Part shown: in pieces, positions 1 to 12,219 of the stretch
Layout: each line of letters begins with the position of its first letter
How positions within the stretch are numbered: the first letter of the stretch is position 1
DNA from: Gnetum montanum
Taxonomy: Eukaryota > Streptophyta > Gnetopsida > Gnetales > Gnetaceae
Length of the DNA: 64,000 nt
Direction: 5' to 3'
Assembly: GCA_015680685.1 (NCBI GenBank)
Contig: MNCI01008086.1
Coordinates: forward strand, 461,856 to 525,855
Translations under genes and position numbers: made by a program
The notes under the pieces: model-generated
Seen by the model: the letters and a program-made list of their open reading frames with translations, nothing else
Told to the model about the DNA's origin: nothing
Database searches by the model: none

Positions 1-35
1 GCGATATCGCGGCACATGCAGGTCGCATCTCATCA
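1..35 (-). repeat. Edge of a putative 3' LTR (minus-strand Gypsy element)
   Basis: On the minus strand this reads TGATGAGATGCG and contains the palindrome GCGATATCGC at 1-10. The LTRs at 48351, 57677 and 63048 also start TGATGGG and carry GATATC palindromes at once. It lies where the 3' LTR of the minus-strand element should be. Only 35 bases are in the window, so the identity is tentative. Confidence 0.4.
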
Positions 36-839
36 GATGGGAACCACACCATGCAAAGACTTTATTTGATTTCCTATTAGTGGTTAGTATGGAATAGTAA
101 GAAGTCTATGAAAAACATGCAAGCACTCAAGCAAGTAGAAGAGTATAAAGAAGATTAGTTCCCTTGAAGTCACACCCTTTACAAACCTTTGAATCCTTCC
201 TAATTATAGAACTACTAAGGTCACCAATTGATTAAAAGTTTTCTTAATGGAAGGAACCTCAAATTCCCAAAATAAGGAAAACCATAAAGTTCATTGGATG
301 GGTGGATGATGTGGACTCACTGCCTATTCCATGAAAAATAAACCATGTCAAAGTCATCAAATATCATAATATAAAAATAAAAACCAAACATCAACAATCT
401 TAACATTAACCACAAACCATCATTAGTAAATGGCAACAACGACACTATGTCTTCTCACAACAAAGCAATTTTATTAGTAAAAATAAGGAAATATCACTCT
501 TGAATCAAAACAAAACAAAGTAAAATATATAAGAAAGTGTAAAATAATCAAGAAAGGTTCAAAGGTACTAACAATGATGGAAAATTAGAAAAATATGAAA
601 ATCAAAAATTTGTAATATCAAAAATGTGGAAAATAAAGAAGTAGAAAAACTAAGAAGCCATATTTATGGTTAGCACAGATGGCCATCTCCCCCATGACTA
701 AGTTGGAAGGAGGAGATTTGAAAAATTGAACGTGGTTGTCCATCCATCGAGGTGGTAGTTGCATTGGCCTATCTTGGTTCGAGGAAGGGCTTTACTTCTT
801 GGATGTTAACCAACTAATTTTTATTTGGGCTTTCACATT

Positions 840-1830
840 TGTAGATTAACATGGCCCTAGAGGGAAAGGTTTGATTGATTATATAATGTCCTTTTCACAA
901 TGTTTGAAATTTTTCCTTTTGGGATACATGTGTGAGGTTCCAATAGAGAACCTTATCTTCTTATTGGAGTTTTACTTTCCTAGTTCTAAGGTCATGGCAT
1001 TGCTTGCTGAATGCCTTATTCACCTCATTCAAAGATAGGGCCACTAATTGATTTTTATCTAGTACATTCAGGTTGATCAATCTTTCTTTTTGTGCTAGAC
1101 TAAGGTCAAGATTTAGATCATAGGCTGTTGAAAGTGTATGAAGCTCAAATTGGATTAGGAGCATTGAAATTTTTTCATACACTAACTTGTAGGGAGAATA
1201 GCCAATAGGAAGTTTCCATGTTGAATGATAAGCCCAAAGGGCATTGTTAATTTTTGCACTCCAATCCTTTCTATATTTGCTAATGGTCTATGTTAGTATT
1301 TTTGTGATCTCCTAGTTGGTTACCTCTGCTTGACCATTGGCTTAGGGTTGATAAGGTGTTGTTAATTTATATTCAATCCCCAAGCATTACATCAATTTTC
1401 TAAAAGTGGCACCTATGAAATGAGTTCCATTATCAGAAATTAGTGAATGTGGCATCCCAAACCTATTCATAATATTTTGTTGTATGAATCTAGCAATAGT
1501 GGATGAGGTACAATTAGTAATAGCTACTACTTCTACCCACTTTGTGTAGTAGTCAATTGCTATTATAATATATGCCTTTCCATTGGATGTGGGTGTGATG
1601 GGGCCTATGAAGTCAACACCCCATATGTCAAAAGGTTCTAGTATCTGAATCCATTGTTGAGGATCTTTCATACGAGTAGTCATCCCCCCATCTCATTGAC
1701 AACATTCATAAGATTTAACAAACTAGTGGGCATCCCTACAGATTGTAGGCCAATAATATCTTGCCATTAGGATTTTTATGGCCATGCATCTCCCTGCATG
1801 GTGGCATCTGCAAGTCCCTTCATGAGCATC
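840..1830 (-). pseudogene. Gypsy integrase remnant
   Basis: Integrase inserts the element cDNA into the host genome. Read from 1830 down, a zinc-binding HHCC-like region (around 1690-1830) precedes a catalytic core. In 1387-1683 the first catalytic Asp lies in GVDFIGPI and the second in SDNGTHF. Below 1387 the frame continues with the region that normally holds the catalytic Glu (NGQAEVTN-like wording near 1320-1340). The C-terminal part is open at 961-1182. In-frame stops near 1385 and 1180 break it. Confidence 0.85.
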
Positions 1831-2049
1831 CTAGAGAACATGCAGTTGGTCTTCGTCAGGGACACACTAACGAATTAGGCCATTAGCGCACACCTTATAA
1901 AGGTGTCCATTGATTTCCATGAAGTATTTGGCCTAATGAGGAAATTTTTGCTTCTTTCTAAAGTCCAAATATTGTGACATCTCCTAAGTGAAAATATAAG
2001 TAAGGATGCCATTATACCATGTTGCTTTTACGAGCATTTTTTCTCTTAT

Positions 2050-2560
2050 TACTCCTATAAAGAGGAGTTCATCTGGGAGTTAATCAGAGAGTGAGTTCTC
2101 CTCCTCTTTATTATTCCATCTTAAGCAAGACAAGTGGTTAGTGACCACATTCTTGACTCTACAAGATCACAAGCCACTGTATGACACAAGGGCTCACCAT
2201 TGGTTTTTTCATGAGGAAGCGGATTGCACTATGATTTGTATGCACAAATACTTTTTAACCAAGCACATAGTGCCTGAAATTTTTTAGAGTGTACACCACT
2301 ACCATTAGTTCTTTCTCTGTGGTGGTGTAATTTAATTATGCTCCCACAATGCTTTAACTCATGCAGTGGATATAGTATGGGCATTTCTTATCATCCATTT
2401 ACACAAGCACTGCTCCTAAGGCATAGTTAGATGCATCTGTCATGATGTGGAAGGGTCTAAACTAGTTTATTAGTTGTAGGATTGGTGTTTCTACGAGTTT
2501 CTCTTTTAAATATTAGAATGCATGTTCACATTCCTTGGTCTTGAAAGGTGCATATTTCTT
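2050..2560 (-). pseudogene. Gypsy RNase H remnant
   Basis: RNase H degrades the RNA strand during reverse transcription. Minus-strand translation gives the family landmarks in order: TDASNYALGAVL (Asp of the active site), then TTTEKELMVVVYTLKNFRHY, then VHTNHSAIRFLM, in which the usual TDH is TNH. Several stop codons interrupt the frame. It lies directly between RT and integrase, as expected for Ty3/Gypsy. Confidence 0.8.
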
Positions 2561-3330
2561 TGTAACCTCTACCAATAGCTTTGTGATCTTAGAGAAATTC
2601 TCTATGAATCATCGGTAGTAGCTAGTTTGTCCAAGGAATGATTGAACATATTTAATGATCTTTCATTAGCATGTTATTCCTTAGATGACCTTATCTTTTT
2701 TGTGTCTACCTCAATCCCTCTTTGCAAAATTTGGTACCCTAGCACAATGCCTTTTTGGACCATGAGATGGCTCTTTTTCTAGTTGAGTCGTAGATTTGTT
2801 TCAACACATCTTTTTAATACTTGCTCAAATGTAGCTAAATAGGTGGAAAAGTCATCAATGAAGACTTCCACATCACTACCAATCTACTATTGGAAAATGC
2901 TAAGGTTCAAATATTGAAATATTGCAAAGACATTACATAGACTGAATGGCATCTTACAATATGCAAAAGTCCCTTAGGGACTCATGAATGTTATCTTGGC
3001 CTAATCTTCTAGCATAATTTGGATTTGGTTATAGCCACTATAACCATCCAAGAAGCCATAATAACAATGCCTAGATATGGTGTCCAATACTTGATCCACA
3101 AATGGAAAATGGAAATGATCTTTAAATGTTGCCATTGTCAACATCCTGAAGTTAATGTAGACCTACCATTTAGCATCTTTCTCTAGCACAATTATGAGTG
3201 GGCTAATCCACTCACTATTTGTGATGGGATAGATGAACCCTGCCTTGAGGAGTTGTTCAATTTCCTCTTTGATAACCTACTTTAATTTGGGATTCTGTTG
3301 CCTCTGTGGTTACCTTCTAGGCTTCATGGT
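2560..3330 (-). pseudogene. Gypsy reverse transcriptase remnant
   Basis: Minus-strand translation shows the RT palm: EWISPLIIVLEKD, then KDHFHFPFVDQVLD, FLDGYSGYNQI (2990-3060 region), a degraded MPFSLCN block, and DVEVFIDDFSTYL near 2860-2875, where the catalytic YMDD-type box reads FIDD. The wording is typical of Athila-like Gypsy elements. Stops inside the frame (for example after MLED) show it is dead, although the two catalytic Asp residues of the FIDD box are preserved. Confidence 0.87.
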
Positions 3331-3815
3331 CAAGTCAGTCTAAAAGTGATGCTGACATATCCTTGGATTAATTCATGTTAGCTCTAGATATGCCCAAGAA
3401 AAGGTTGTTGGCCTCTTGTTAACTACCTTTAACAACTTTTCTTTTTTTCAGCAGCAAGTTTGACATTAATTATGACTAGTTTACCATTGCTTAGAAATGC
3501 ATATTCCATACCAGCCGGTAAAATTTTTAGCTCTAGAGGCTCCTACTTGAAGTTATTAGGGATTTCCAACTCTCCCCAACAAGTATCATCATCTTCATCA
3601 GAGAGTTGGAAATGAACGCATTCAATTTTATCAATGCCTTTAATATAAGCATATGTTAGGCTCTCAGTTGGTTCCATGCATAATGTACTACTATTTGAGT
3701 CAACTATCATCCATTGGGTGTCCTCCTATTTTGTGGATACTATGTATAGATACCTTTGAATATTAATTTCTTGTGCACATTGATTTCATGCTTTAATGTG
3801 TGCACTCTTGATTAA

Positions 3816-4190
3816 TCAAATATTTTGCATACAAATGCACCCATTATCATTATATGTGATGCATGGAACATACTTCTTCTCTATCTTGCCTAGTTCATTT
3901 GCCTTAGATATTTCTAGAGATAGGTCCCTTATATTCATACGTGTGTCGACCATGCTTAACCAAGCTATTCCCATAATGATGGGAAAGTCACTTTTGCAGT
4001 TGTTAATCTTAATCACTAGAAAATCAGTAGGATAGGACCACCCACAAACTATGGTCATAATGTCCTCTACTAACCCTAGAGGGATAGTAATTGATTGATC
4101 TACCAATTCTAAGTGGATGTTACTCTTCTTGATAGGTGGTAGGTTCCAGGCCTTGTAAATGTCATGGGAGACGAGGTGGAACTAGAGCTA
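3816..4190 (-). pseudogene. Gypsy aspartic protease remnant
   Basis: The open stretch 3816-4106 (96 codons) reads VDQSITIPLGLVEDIM, then YPTDFLVIKI and FPIIMGIAWLS. These are the central and C-terminal blocks of Athila-type retroviral aspartic protease (usually ADRSI..P.G..EDV, then FVVLDM and I.LGRPFL). Upstream in the same frame SHDIYKAWNLPPIKKSN is recognisable, but the catalytic DXGAS block is lost to stops. It separates gag from RT, as in related elements. Confidence 0.8.
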
Positions 4191-4399
4191 AAAATAGCCT
4201 TGCATGGCTCATGTCCAAATGAGTGGACTTCCTAGGTTGGATCTTTTCATGGAAAGATTGCTAGCCTTGATCTAGTCAAAAACAACATGAGTTAGCATCA
4301 CAGTGCGAATCCGAGGCAACACTTAGTTTGAAGGAAACTCGAAGGTGTTTAATTCAAAGGATGAGGGTGCTGGAGATGCAAAATAATCAGTTGGACTAG

Positions 4400-6768
4400 A
4401 TTGTAAGGGTTGAAGGGGACTACTAGGTCAAAAGAAAGGCCTTTTCCTTGAGTTATTGTCTTGACCACTTGGCTAGAAATCTAGTTGTGAATGTACAACC
4501 CTAGTAGCAATTCGTTGTTATGGCTATGAAGGAATCTCATCCTACATGGATGGAGGAGGACATAATTGGGTTGAACGTGGAGGTGTGTGTGCAGATGGAT
4601 GCAAAGGATGGTATGGATATGGGTTTTTCCCTCAAGCAGATGGTGAATGTGTTCAATGGTACTCTAGAGGGTAATAGTGATGCTAAAAGGAGGTATGAAT
4701 TACAAAACTTCTTGGAGATACAGATTGTTGAACATAGTATCCATATGGATCTAGTTACCTATAAGGGTACTACTACCTTAATAGTGTCATTCCCCATGAT
4801 TGTGGTTGGTGCCATTATTGGTATTACTCATAAGGTTGTAAAAGAGTTTTTCTTGGGTAGTAAGCTTGTTTATATTGGTGGAACTACCTTGGATTACCTT
4901 GAGGATAAGGTAATCGTGTAAGTGCATGCCTATGTGCTAGTTGAGGATTTAATGCATACACTTCAAACTCTTGTAAGTGTGACACCACAAGGCAACATCC
5001 CTTTGGATATTCGTATTGACAAATGTCACAATTATTTTCATCATCAAAGTTAGTTTCCATAACTTCCTCTACTATAGCAACTTTGACCTTACCTCTTTGG
5101 TAAGCATGTTCAGCTTCTTTTTTCCTTCTATAGTTATGATCACGATTTTTCTCTTTGGATTTTTTCACAATCTTCATCGCATTTGAAAATTTTCATACAA
5201 AGAATCCCATAATTTATCAACCCTTGCCAAAATGTCAAAAATAGATCTTTGGATGGGTAAGGTTTTTCTATTCACCACTTCATCAAGTGGTCACTCCTCC
5301 TCATCAAAAAATCAAACCTCTCATTTTCTAATGGAAGAGTCCCTATTATACTCTTCTACACTTTCCCTTTTTCATAGCTCACCTTCTTCTTTTGCTACCT
5401 ACTCAATTATCCTTTGGATCTAATGAGCTCTCAGTTCATACAATCTTCCTTGGGTATACATCCCAAGGGTTCTTCTAGTTTCTGCTCTGAGCCCATCTAT
5501 GATGTGGTGAAGTTGTTCCCTCTAAGAATAACCATGGCTAGGGCATCAGTGTAAGAGTAAATAATATCTATCCATGGTAACATTCAGGGTTCATGTATTT
5601 CCTATTTCTAGGCTTGGATTTACCTTCTCAGATTAAACACTCTAGAGTACATCTGATATTTGTCATTAAATAGCTCTAACATGGTACTTCATCTACGAAT
5701 GGATTCAGACTCCAAGGATTAGTACCAACTTTTAGCTTCCTTGATGAGTGTCCTTGGGAAAAGCTAGAGTTTCTACCATTCATTCTCTATGTTCTATAAG
5801 GGATAGGCATCATGGAAAGCTTATAGATGTGTTTGCAGATCAGAATTGTATTCCCCCCCTCAAATCTTGGGATATTATTAATGTTTAAGCACTTAATCTG
5901 ACTATCTTTCATATGCATGGTTGGAATTTTAACTACCTCTACAATGTTGAGCATACTTCGGGTCACTAACAAAGGTTCATCATTATCATTGCATCAATGA
6001 TGTCAATGATAATTTTAGCCACCCCTTCGATCTTGGTGGCCTTCATGGTCATTATTGTCTCATTGATCACCTTCATCATGACTATTTTAATGGCAACTTC
6101 TATGAGAATTGTGAAATAAAGAGGAATGTTTGGAATCAAATGAAGAGGATGGAGAGGAAGGTGGACAGCCATCATCACCGTAGTGTTTACCATTACTCTT
6201 TTTCTTATTATGATCATCATCCTTAGATCCCTTTCTATTATGATGCTTGCCTAAGTCCCTACCTTGGCTATCACTTTTTCCTAAACCTAATTTATGAATA
6301 GTGGATCGCAGGTTTAGGTTCACACCCTCATCACCAATATCAAGAGTGGAGAATCTTCATGTTAAGAACCTTCAGTAGAAGGATCCTCATTGTCATCTTC
6401 ATTTAGTAGGAACAAGGAATTAGTATAATGTTTCCCTTTTGTAGCCTCATGGAGCTTCTCTTGATGTTGATCTTGCTTGTGTTGTGTTTTAGTGGAATAC
6501 TAGTTTCAAGTGTCATATCCATCCACAACGTATTCTTTATGAAGATCTAAGATGCCCAACTTCTTAAGAGTTTTCATAGCATCCCTGGCATAGATCGATT
6601 AGGGGGCAAGATAATGTTGCCCTCCATTTCACACCATTGCAACTATTCATCCTGATGTAGGATGAAGGTGAAGTTTGGTACATACTCATCTAGATGAGTA
6701 TATACCACTTTGCATTCCTGTGGGATTGACGGTTTAACTTCTTCACATTTGTGAGAAGAAGAAGACAT
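4400..6768 (-). pseudogene. Gypsy gag remnant with CCCH-type motif
   Basis: Gag forms the virus-like particle. A likely start codon is the minus-strand ATG at 6768-6766, followed by MSSSSHKCEE. A retrotransposon gag core is seen near 5640-5790 (SWYQSLESESIRRW, then LFNDKYQMYSRVF). At 4977-5030 lies a Cys/His motif, CDICQYEYPKGCCLVVSH. The tail (about 4500-4880) is rich in P, Y, S and H and contains PQSWG. The same motif and tail occur in the gag at 58665-61020. Many stops and shifts break the frame. Confidence 0.75.
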
Positions 6769-6907
6769 TTTTCAAACCAAAATAGAATTAATAATTGTGT
6801 TTTTATAATTTTATGTATAAAGGGAATGATATTGACCTTGAGGTTCATACAACAATATTAATGGTATTCACTTAAACCTAAATAGCGCATTTTTTAACAA
6901 ATAAAGT

Positions 6908-6924
6908 CCTCGGCAATGGTGCCA
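6908..6924 (-). other. Primer binding site, tRNA-Asp type
   Basis: Next to the LTR end, the minus strand reads TGGCACCATTGCCGAGG, which differs at only a few positions from TGGCGCCGTTGCCGGGG, the complement of the 3' end of plant tRNA-Asp used by Athila-type elements. One spacer base (6925) separates it from the LTR starting at 6926. It fixes the element's direction as minus. Confidence 0.85.
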
Positions 6925-6925
6925 A

Positions 6926-7846
6926 TGATGAGCAACGAGGTACCCCTACGCCCAACCATACAAATCACAAAGCGTTCACATGCAATCTAATTGAATTCCA
7001 TGGACTTTATCATTTCCAATGCACTAGTCTTTTAGGAAGTGAATCTTACCTTAAGGTCAATTGTTGTCTTCCCAATTACACTTGTGATATACACTAGTAT
7101 GGTTAAGTGTAATTGAGGCATCTGATTTTTATCATTTTGTATTTTATAGTTTTGGTGTTCAAAGGAAGATAAAAGTGATTGAATTAACTAATTTAAATTA
7201 ACTAAGAAACTAGCATCTAACTAATCCTAACATAAGCATTTAATCCCACTTTTTGTATATCTTCTTAACCCACGTATCCACTATTAGGTGACCAAGCACT
7301 ACACTATTGGGCATACCAAGCAATAACGCTGCTGCGATTACCAAGCAAATACGTGTTACACTCGAAATGGTCATACTTATGTGTTTAATCTACCTTACTT
7401 AATCACTTCATTAACTTAATTACTAAAGACATTTAATAAATAATTGAAAACATTAAATGCATAAATAAAATATTTAATCTATCCAGGATGCTACAACATT
7501 TATCAGAAAGCTCATCTTTATTGCCGCATACACTATCATGCTCAAGTACAATAATGCTTGAATAAAGATTCATACACTCAATGACTCCTACTGCAAGCAC
7601 TTAGGAGGAAAATTCTAACTTTCAAATGAAAAAACTGTAAGATCTTTGCTACAACTACAATCTCTTATGCCATAAATGTAGCTAGTAGGTACGTATTTAT
7701 AGCTAAAAATCAACATTACATCGACAGGGCCTCATCGACGCATGATACAATGCATCAATGAGGCCTCGTCAACACAGCCAATCAAACTATGACTCATCAA
7801 AAGGTACATTCATAAAGGTTAGTCTTTATTAGAATAATTCTTAACA
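6926..7846 (-). repeat. 5' LTR of the minus-strand Gypsy element
   Basis: The left end TGATGAG (LTR end CTCATCA on the minus strand) is fixed by the adjacent primer site. The minus-strand end wording GTAGGGGTACCTCG is shared with the LTRs ending at 49210, 58524 and 63867, and the body is related to LTRs at 14800-15688 and 17513-18615. A TATA-like box (around 7695-7705) is preceded by palindromic repeats such as GAGGCCTC and TGATGCATTG. The right end at about 7846 is inferred from alignment to the LTR at 14800-15688 and a CA dinucleotide, and may be off by tens of bases. Confidence 0.7.
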
Positions 7847-7869
7847 TATAATATCAATTTTATTCATCG

Positions 7870-9480
7870 AGGAATGAACATAGAGGCTAATGAATTAGCC
7901 TAAGTAGCAACAAAATTAAAACTAGAATCATTTATATTATTCAATTGAATTATTTTCAAGTTAATACCAAAACCTAAATTTCTAGATAATAACACTTATA
8001 TTCAAGTTTTTCATAATGATGATTCTATTAAAGCATTTTCACACCAAAGAAAAAATGACTTTAAAAATCAAGTTAAAAATGAGGATCCATTTTTTTGAAC
8101 AAAATGTATGTTCAAATTCAATTCCTAAGAGTTGGAGAATCAATTTGACATTAATATTAAAAAAAAAATTAAAGAGCTTCAATAAAGATGAAGACTTACT
8201 AAACTAAAAAACCAAAGAAAATCCTAAAATAGTCAAATTAGGAAAAGGACTTAGTAATAAAAAGATAGTAAAACTTAAGACTATTTTAAGAGATAATATT
8301 AAAGTATTTTCATATTCCTATGATGATTTTATGCCCTTTAATCAAAACATTATTACCTACAAAATTCCATTATTACCTAATTATAAGATGATGCATTAAA
8401 AACAAAGAAAATTAAGACCTTTGATCAAACCATTATCAACTATAAAATTCAATTATTACCCAATTATAAGATGATGCATTAAAAACAATAAAAATTTGAG
8501 CTAGCTATGAAAGCTAAATTAAAAAATTACTTCAAGAAAAAAATTATTTATCTAATAATATATTCCATATAGATTACCAATTTGGATCTAATTAAGAAAA
8601 AAATGGCAATATACATTTGTGTATATATTTTGGAAATTTAAATGATACTTTAGAGAAAGATCCTTATCCATTATCCAAGATTGATGAAATGCTACATAGA
8701 GTTATAAGTTTTTCTCTTTATTGTTTCTTGGATTGTTTTTTAGGTTATAAGAAAATCTTGGTGGAACATACTGATCAATTCAAGACAACCTTCACAACTC
8801 GATAGGGTACATTTACATATAGGAGAATGCTATTTGGATTGTTCAATGTAGGTTTCCTATTTCAATGAGCCATGGATAAAGCTTTTGAAGATAATTAAAG
8901 AAATTTCTTCTTCAAATAGTAAAAAGACCTAAATATTTTTATTTTAAAAAATTAAATTTATTAAAATATTTATCCCTTATTTCATAGACTTTAAGAAACT
9001 ATTAAAAGAAATTCTAAAGAAGGATGAAGAAGTTAAGAAGACTATTGAACCTGAAGCATCTTTTTAGAAGATTAAGGAGCATATTATCCAAATTCCTACT
9101 TTAGTAAGCCTTGATTTTTAAAAAGACTTTTACCTTTATGCAAATAATTCTAAAAATTTTGATTGTAGTAATTGTTGAAAAATAAATATATTATGATTTA
9201 CTTATTGGATTTTATAGCCATTACCTGAAGAGATGTGAGTTAAGTTATTCTACTTTGGAAAAATAGACATTTGAAATAGTAAAAGAAACTCTTTATTTTA
9301 AATACTATTTTAAGAGAACTCATGCAATTGTTATGCTTTATGAATCATTGGTTAAGGAAATTCTATGTCACAATGAATTCACTTGAAAAAAGAGAAAATT
9401 AGATTACAAAGATTCAACATTATGATATTGATCTAGAAATGGTAAAACAATCAAAAGTGTAGCATTAACAAGTATAATTT
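7870..9480 (+). pseudogene. Ty3/Gypsy (Tat-like) pol remnant: RT and RNase H
   Basis: Fragments of a plus-strand pol survive. Around 8225-8345 the translation reads VKLGKGLSNKKIVKLKTILR then FSYSYDDFMPF, like the segment before RT in Tat-lineage elements (FAWSYEDMPGL). At 8617-8805 comes GNLNDTLEKDPYPLSKIDEML and then FLGYKKI and KTTFTTR, then GTFTYRRMLFGLFN, all RT blocks. RNase H is hinted at near 9105-9160 (DF.KDFYLYANNS), and the end of RNase H near 9400-9460 (TKIQHYDIDLEM). Stops and shifts are frequent. The lineage call is less sure than the superfamily. Confidence 0.7.
8338..8500 (+). repeat. 83-bp tandem duplication in the Gypsy remnant
   Basis: A block ending TTATAAGATGATGCATTAAA occurs at 8381 and again at 8464, a period of 83 bases. 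The preceding part (ATCAAA.CATTAT, then AAATTC.ATTATTACC) is also duplicated. It is a local tandem duplication in the segment just before RT and would shift the old frame. Confidence 0.75.
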
Positions 9481-9729
9481 CCAATGTTGAGGATAGTAAA
9501 ATTATACCAGTTTTTAAAAATGATGGGAATTGGTATGATGAAATAGTAAAAACTATGTTTGTGATTAGGATGAAAAAACCTTAAAGACTCATTGATATCG
9601 AACTCCTCATAGAACTTAAAGAGTTTGAATTTTTGATCTTTGCTAAAATCAAGGAATTCCCACTTAAATGAACTATAGAAAACTTTAGGCATTTTCCTTA
9701 TAACTAAACGTATATTAAAATTTTGTATA

Positions 9730-10477
9730 GCTTTTCAAATAGTGAGTTGAGAGAATTAAAAGTACAATTAGAACAATTACTTGTAGAAGATGAGACATGT
9801 CCAAGTGTCTACCCTTAGGATGCATTTGTACTATTCATTAAAAAGAAAGATAATACTCTAATATTTTTTATTAATTGCATGGAGTAAAATAAGGCAATAA
9901 TTAAAAAATAGTTATCTTTTACTAAGAATTAATGACTTATTTAACTAACTTTAAAAAGTATGTTATTTCTTCAAGATTAATTTAAAATTAAGCTACCATT
10001 AGGTATGAATTAAAGAAAATGATATTAATGAAATTGCTTTTAGAAAATAATATGATTTATATGAATTTTTTATGATGCCATTTGAACTTCCTAATGCTCC
10101 AAAAACATTCATGATCCTTATGAATAATATATTTAGAGAAGAATTTATATAAATTCATGATAGTTTTTATGGATAACATATTAGTGTATTGTAAGATAAA
10201 GAAGGAAAATATTAAACATCTGAAGACATTTAAAGAAATTTTAAAATAAATTAAATTAAAAGCTATAGTAAGTACATGAGAGTTTTTAAAGAAGTGGATA
10301 TCTTGGTCACATTTTATCACAAAAGGATTTACAACTTAATCCATTCAAGATAAGCACAATTAGGGAATGACTAGAACTTAAAGATGTTATAATAGTTCAT
10401 AGTTTCTTAGGGTTAATTGGGTTTTATTAAATATTACTCTACTTTAGTAATACCATTAACTTATTTATAGTAGGAGA
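9730..10477 (+). pseudogene. Chromovirus-like Gypsy RT remnant (part 1)
   Basis: Translation gives LRELKVQLEQLLVED, then CPSVYP, DAFVLFIKKKDNTL, later NFLMMPFELPNAPKTFMILMNNIFREE (10060-10150), then weakly the FLG..GFY and TINL blocks. This is the order and wording of the RT of chromovirus-like Gypsy elements, different from the Tat-like remnant just upstream. The part between RT and the end of RNase H is missing. The frame picks up at 17115 beyond the Copia insertion. Confidence 0.75.
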
Positions 10478-10932
10478 AGTAAGGTGGATGAAAACAAAAC
10501 TACCTTGATTTTCTCTACATATGTTTGCCTTTGTTATGGTCTTATTCTTATCTATGTTATATTTGGTCCCATACCTATCCCCATCAAAATAAACTATGTT
10601 AATACCTTTTATTTTGGGTTTATTTTTGTAACCTGAGAAATATATAAGGAGCTCTAAGGGAGCATCCTTGATACAACAATACAACACAATAATGGCCAAT
10701 GCCTAAGTTGCAATCCTTCCTTGAAATTCTTCTCCACTATTCTCATTGATTCTCTCTATGTTTCAATCTTAAAGTTGTATTGTTGCTAATGGTCCAAGAA
10801 CCAATTTTTGCTACGGTTTTTCACCTTGAAGGTTTTTTCCATGATAACTTTGTGTCTTGCTAATTTTTACATTATTCTTTAATTTATCTAAAATATTTAT
10901 TAGTATTATGTGTGAGAGACTAGGAATAATAA
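10478..10932 (+). repeat. Copia 5' LTR
   Basis: It aligns along its length with 15824-16279 (shared blocks: CTACCTTGATTTTCTCT, CCTATCCCCA, ATATAAGGAGCTCTAAGGGA, AACAATAATGGCCAATGCCTA). The start here is AGTAAG where the other copy has TGTAAG, so the terminal TG has mutated. A TATA-like stretch ATATATAAGGAG lies near 10645. It ends just before a tRNA-Met-type primer site. Confidence 0.82.
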
Positions 10933-10933
10933 T

Positions 10934-10946
10934 TGGTATCGAAGCC
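10934..10946 (+). other. Copia primer binding site (tRNA-Met type)
   Basis: TGGTATCGAAGCC closely resembles TGGTATCAGAGC, the complement of the initiator tRNA-Met 3' end used by most plant Copia elements. It directly follows the 5' LTR. A poorer copy (TAGTGTCGAAGCT) follows the second LTR at 16281. Confidence 0.8.
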
Positions 10947-10996
10947 AAGTTCCACACAAATTAGTTTTTCTTTATCTAAGTATTTACAGGGGAAGC

Positions 10997-11960
10997 ATGA
11001 CTAACTCTTCAACAAAACTTGAGATTGAAATATTCAATGGATCCAATTATGAACTATGGAAGATCAAGATGAAGGATTTTTTTATTGAAAAAGATCAACA
11101 CAATGCAACCTCATGCACCAAACTAGTAAAGTTTCTAATGAAGAATGGAAAAAATTGAACTTAAAAGTGATAATTACCACTTGTTTATGTCTATCAAATT
11201 TTATATAGCTTAATGTTTCCAATGTTTCTTCTGCTAAGGATTTGTGAAATAAGCTACAAGCTTTATACTAAACAAAATCCTTAACAAAGAAGTGATTATA
11301 TGAATGTAAAATGTTTGAAGGTATAACTATTACAAAACACTTAGATTCCTTCAGTACACTAGTTCATCAATTGCAATCTATTGGGGTGAAAATAGATGAG
11401 GAAGATCAATGCATTACATTCCTTAGCATACTTCCAAATTCATGGGAGACATTTGTAATGGCTGTAAATAATACATCTACCAACTTCATTTTTTATATTA
11501 TTATTGGTTAGTTGTTGCTTGAGGAAGCAAGAAGAAAAACTTCTACTCCTAAAAATGATGCATTATTTATCAAAAATGATGTAAAAACAAAGCTTGTTAA
11601 GAGGCATCAATTTAAGAATAAGTCTCAAAAATTTGTAAATAGGCTACCTAAATGTTGGAATTGTAGTAAAGCTGGTCATGTAAAGAAAGATTATAAAACC
11701 CCTTCAAAAAAAGGTAAAGAGAGTAATGTATCAAAAAGTGATAAATCCTCTCTTGCTCAAGAGAGAGATTTGTATGTTAGCTCTTATGATAATGCTAATA
11801 TGTATCCATTATATGTGGACTTGGGTGCATCTCATCACTACACTCGACATGTTCATTGGTTCAGTGAGTATACATCATCTAATCTTATAATGATAAGATT
11901 GCATAATAATGGTTTATGCAAATTTATTAGTTATGAAAGATTCAATTTTAAAATGGAATA
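10997..11960 (+). pseudogene. Copia gag and protease remnant
   Basis: The frame starts at ATG 10997 (MTNSSTKLEIEIFNGSNYEL), typical of Copia gag. 11311-11511 holds the UBN2-like gag core, and 11512-11961 the end of gag. There a CX2CX4H zinc knuckle (CWNCSKAGH) has Tyr where the last Cys should be. The protease start reads YVDLGASHHYTR, so the usual DSGAS has become DLGAS. Stops at 11157 and 11509 break it. Confidence 0.85.
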
Positions 11961-12219
11961 GTTAAATCGATTCCCAATGTATGTCATGTTTCAACACTAG
12001 CTAAAAATCTATTGTTTGTAAGTGAATTGGATGATGTAAGACTAATTGTTCTCATTGAAGGTGAAAAATGCTCAATACTACATGGTTCATCTCTTTTGGC
12101 TTCTAGAATTAAAATAGGCAAGTTGTGAAAATTAGAAGCTAAGATATTAAAGTAGAAATTAAGTGCATTTACAATTATTAATTTAAATTCAAGTATTGAT
12201 TTGTGCCATAAAAGAATGG

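Larger units (their letters stand above)
36..6925 (-). mobile_element. Ty3/Gypsy Athila-like retrotransposon, internal region
   Basis: This is the internal region of an old, apparently once autonomous LTR retrotransposon. Read on the minus strand the order is primer binding site, gag, protease, reverse transcriptase, RNase H, integrase, 3' untranslated region, which is the Ty3/Gypsy order. The RT wording (FLDGYSGYNQI), the protease wording and the tRNA-Asp-type primer site fit the Athila lineage. All frames carry stops and frameshifts, so it is not coding now. Its 3' untranslated part (about 40-260) resembles 61440-61660 of the gag-only element, and its gag shares a Cys/His motif with that element, so the two are related. 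Confidence 0.88.

Noticed and set aside
4520-4921. Open frame of 133 codons on the plus strand
   Set aside because: It is antisense to the Pro/Tyr-rich tail of the minus-strand gag; the minus strand there aligns with the gag tail at 60150-60400 (PQSWG shared).
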